A DNA stretch of 8,861 bases. Source: CAZHHH01 sp964532085. GTDB taxonomy: Bacteria; Bacteroidota; Bacteroidia; Bacteroidales; Marinilabiliaceae. This document shows, piece after piece, positions 7,418-8,861 of this stretch. The notes under the pieces were generated by a model that made no database searches, had not been told where the DNA came from, and saw only the letters and a program-made list of their open reading frames with translations. The stretch is taken from the NCBI GenBank assembly GCA_964532085.1, contig CAZHHH010000112.1:1-8861 (forward strand), given 5' to 3'. The position numbers and the translations under genes are program-made. Position 1 is the first letter of the stretch. Every line of letters starts with the position of its first letter.

Positions 7418-8089
7418 TTACAACAAATCTGGTCTCAACTTTTTTGTTCTTTCATAAGCCTGTTCTTCACGCCATTTATCAATATTTGCCTGATGTCCAG
7501 ATAACAATACTTCAGGAACTTTCCATCCATTATATTCAGCAGGACGTGTGTAAACAGGTGGTGCGAGCAGATTATCTTGAAAGGAATCTGTCAAAGCTGA
7601 CGTTTCATCAGAAATAACACCAGGAATCAGTCTAACAATAGCATCAATCAAGACTGCAGCAGCCAATTCGCCACCAGTTAGAACATAATCACCTATAGAT
7701 ATTTCACGAGTTACATAATGCTCTCTCAATCTATGGTCTACACCTTTATAGTGGCCACAAAGAATAATTAAATTTCCTTTAAGTGATAGATTATTCACAA
7801 TTTGTTGCTCTAATCGCTCACCATCGGGAGTCATATAGATAATTTCATCATAACTGCGTTCCGCCTGCAATTTCTCAATAAGAGTTGCAATTGGCTCAAT
7901 TTGCATAACCATACCAGCTCCACCGCCAAAAGGATAATCATCAACTTTATTATGCTTATCAGTTGAATAGTCACGTATATTATGTAAATGAATTTCAACA
8001 TTACCTGCAGAAACAGCACGTTTCAAAATAGATTCACTAAAAGGCCCCTCAAACATTGCAGGAAAAAGAGTAAGAATATCTATACGCAT
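7418..8089 (-). CDS. trmD: tRNA (guanine-37-N1)-methyltransferase TrmD
   Basis: Transfers a methyl group from S-adenosylmethionine to N1 of G37 next to the anticodon of tRNAs reading CNN codons, which prevents +1 frameshifting; usually essential. The 223 residues are near the family's usual length. Visible signatures of the trefoil-knot SPOUT fold: DYPFGGGAGMVM (51-62), TPDG (87-90), LCGHYKGVDHR (110-120), SIGDYVLTGGELAA (131-144), and the C-terminal VYTRPAEYNGWKVPEVLLSG (179-198). R153 and D168 (in LTDSF) fall where the catalytic Arg and Asp of TrmD are expected. The start is ATG 8089 (MRIDILTLFPAMF, the classic TrmD opening). An in-frame ATG at 8134 would add 15 hydrophobic residues and lies upstream of a -7 promoter match, so it is rejected. 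The gene stands alone, without the rpsP-rimM-rplS neighbours seen in many other bacteria. Its stop lies 3 bp from the gap. Confidence 0.97.
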   Translation of the reverse strand: MRIDILTLFPAMFEGPFSESILKRAVSAGNVEIHLHNIRDYSTDKHNKVDDYPFGGGAGMVMQIEPIATLIEKLQAERSYDEIIYMTPDGERLEQQIVNNLSLKGNLIILCGHYKGVDHRLREHYVTREISIGDYVLTGGELAAAVLIDAIVRLIPGVISDETSALTDSFQDNLLAPPVYTRPAEYNGWKVPEVLLSGHQANIDKWREEQAYERTKKLRPDLL

Positions 8090-8107
8090 ATCATTATTTA
8101 TTTTGTA

Positions 8108-8115
8108 CAAATATA
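8108..8115 (-). promoter_or_regulatory. -7 promoter element for trmD
   Basis: On the minus strand this reads TATATTTG, a full match to the Bacteroidota -7 consensus TAnnTTTG, 18 bp before the trmD ATG at 8089. Transcription would begin around 8101-8103, giving a leader of roughly 12-14 nt. The nearest upstream TTG (8132-8134, minus strand) is only 16 nt away instead of the usual 19-21, so the -33 part is weak. Confidence 0.45.
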
Positions 8116-8162
8116 AGTAAACAAAAAAAACCAACGAATTAATTGATTATAATTAGTAAAAA

Positions 8163-8195
8163 TTTTGTGCATTGTCTTGAAATGTAATATATTCG
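8163..8195 (+). promoter_or_regulatory. promoter for the DUF349 gene
   Basis: TTTTG at 8163-8167 is followed after 20 nt by TATATTCG (8188-8195), which fits the Bacteroidota -33 TTG / -7 TAnnTTTG arrangement with one mismatch and good spacing. The start of transcription would be near 8200. That leaves about 60 nt before the preferred ATG at 8263, or about 10 nt before the alternative ATG at 8212. Confidence 0.45.
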
Positions 8196-8262
8196 TAATA
8201 GTGTAAATTAAATGTCCATAAAATATATGGGCTTGTTGTTGTACCTCCAAACTCCAATGGCG

Positions 8263-8861
8263 ATGGAAAATAAGGAACTCTATGATCTTCCTAATGAAGA
8301 TAAAGGAAATGATGAAATCGAAGAGATTACAGAATCATCTACTGACATTCAACCAGATGAGGAACTACAAACAGACGAAAAATCTGATGAAAGTAGCGAA
8401 AAATCTAAGGATGAAGACAAACAGTTAGGTGATATAAACTTCGATTTACTAACTCGTGAAGAAATTATCGAAACTTTTCAGCAAATAGCAACAGACAAAC
8501 CTCTATCAAAGCATAGTCGTACTGTTACAAGTATGCGAATTAGTTTTGATAAAAAAACAAAAAGTGAAGAAGAGCGAGCAAAATCAAAATTCATTGAAGA
8601 TGGAAATTCTGAAGAAGATTTTGAGTTACCAGAAGATAAACTGAAATCGCAATTTTATAAGACTTTCAGTGAGTTTCAAACTAACAGACAGAAAGAATCT
8701 GAGGATATTGAAGCTCAAAAGGAGGAAAACTTAAAAGCTAAATATGAAGTTATTGAGGGTATAAAAGAACTATTAAACAAACAAGAATCTGTAAATGAAA
8801 CCTTTCAGGAATTTAAAGCTTTACAACAAAAATGGCACGATATAGGTAAAGTACCACAAGG
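8263..8861 (+). CDS. DUF349 domain-containing protein, N-terminal part (runs off the window)
   Basis: The reading frame is open to the window end; 199 residues are visible from ATG 8263. Residues 1-55 are strongly acidic and probably disordered (rich in E, D, S and K). A mixed helical region follows, with the EEDFELPEDKLKSQF block (117-131) that I recognise from Bacteroidota DUF349 proteins. A charged helical stretch (about 132-175) then leads into the first DUF349 repeat, with FQEFKALQQKWHDIGKVP (181-198). Such proteins are usually several hundred residues with repeated DUF349 units, so most of the gene is outside. The function is not established; no enzyme motif is seen. The start is uncertain: in-frame ATGs at 8212, 8227 and 8257 would add up to 17 residues (MSIKYMGLLLYLQTPMA). 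I chose 8263 because the added stretch is hydrophobic and uses TTG, CTC, TCC and GCG codons that are sparse in the rest of the gene. It is divergent from trmD. Confidence 0.85.
   Translation, partial: MENKELYDLPNEDKGNDEIEEITESSTDIQPDEELQTDEKSDESSEKSKDEDKQLGDINFDLLTREEIIETFQQIATDKPLSKHSRTVTSMRISFDKKTKSEEERAKSKFIEDGNSEEDFELPEDKLKSQFYKTFSEFQTNRQKESEDIEAQKEENLKAKYEVIEGIKELLNKQESVNETFQEFKALQQKWHDIGKVPQ

Noticed and set aside
7300..7617. Open reading frame on the + strand running through the N gap
   Set aside because: A third of it is undetermined bases and the rest is antisense to trmD, whose product is unmistakable.
8090..8134. Longer TrmD start giving MVFFVYLYLYKINND before the usual N-terminus
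   Set aside because: TrmD proteins begin at MRIDILTLFP; the added codons overlap the TATATTTG promoter element and would precede the expected transcription start.
8212..8262. MSIKYMGLLLYLQTPMA as a signal peptide or lipoprotein leader on the DUF349 protein
   Set aside because: There is no proper charged-hydrophobic-cleavage layout and no lipobox cysteine, the hydrophobic run is short, and the codon use differs from the rest of the gene.
1..8861. A new defence, secretion or biosynthetic system in this window
   Set aside because: All full-length genes are recognisable housekeeping or DNA-repair genes with different roles and directions; nothing groups them into one novel system.

Overview
The window is an AT-rich stretch of ordinary chromosomal DNA from a member of the Bacteroidota, most likely close to Bacteroidales. 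Four things point there: translation starts lie behind A/T-rich leaders without Shine-Dalgarno sequences; the promoter-like motifs fit the Bacteroidota TTG / TAnnTTTG pattern; the large AddB-like nuclease is of the Bacteroidota type; and the right end holds an acidic, coiled-coil DUF349 protein as is common in that phylum. Genus and species cannot be read from this sequence.

Layout, left to right. Positions 1-35 may hold the last codons of a + strand gene, followed by a bidirectional hairpin terminator (38-68). Two minus-strand genes follow as an operon: sucA (E1 of 2-oxoglutarate dehydrogenase, 1363-4182), then sucB/odhB (the E2 succinyltransferase, 91-1323), 39 bp apart. A 192-bp AT-rich divergent region (4183-4374) separates sucA from a + strand gene for a 963-residue AddB-like PD-(D/E)XK nuclease (4375-7266). 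Two bases after its stop codon lies a strong 46-nt hairpin (7269-7314), which runs straight into a run of exactly 100 N (7315-7414), an assembly gap. Past the gap, trmD (tRNA m1G37 methyltransferase, 7418-8089) reads on the minus strand. A 173-bp divergent region with promoter-like motifs on both strands leads to the start of a DUF349 protein (8263 to the window end, incomplete).

The genes do not form one system. sucA and sucB encode two of the three subunits of the TCA-cycle 2-oxoglutarate dehydrogenase complex; the E3 gene (lpd) is not here. The AddB-like protein is expected to act in double-strand-break processing with an AddA-type helicase, which is also not visible. TrmD is an essential tRNA modification enzyme. 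DUF349 proteins have no settled function in this phylum.

I found no previously undescribed multi-gene system. The points most worth a second look are the palindromic element at the edge of the assembly gap, a four-cysteine C-terminal extension on the E1 subunit, an apparently degenerate E1/E3-binding domain in the E2 subunit, and the unclear start of the DUF349 protein.
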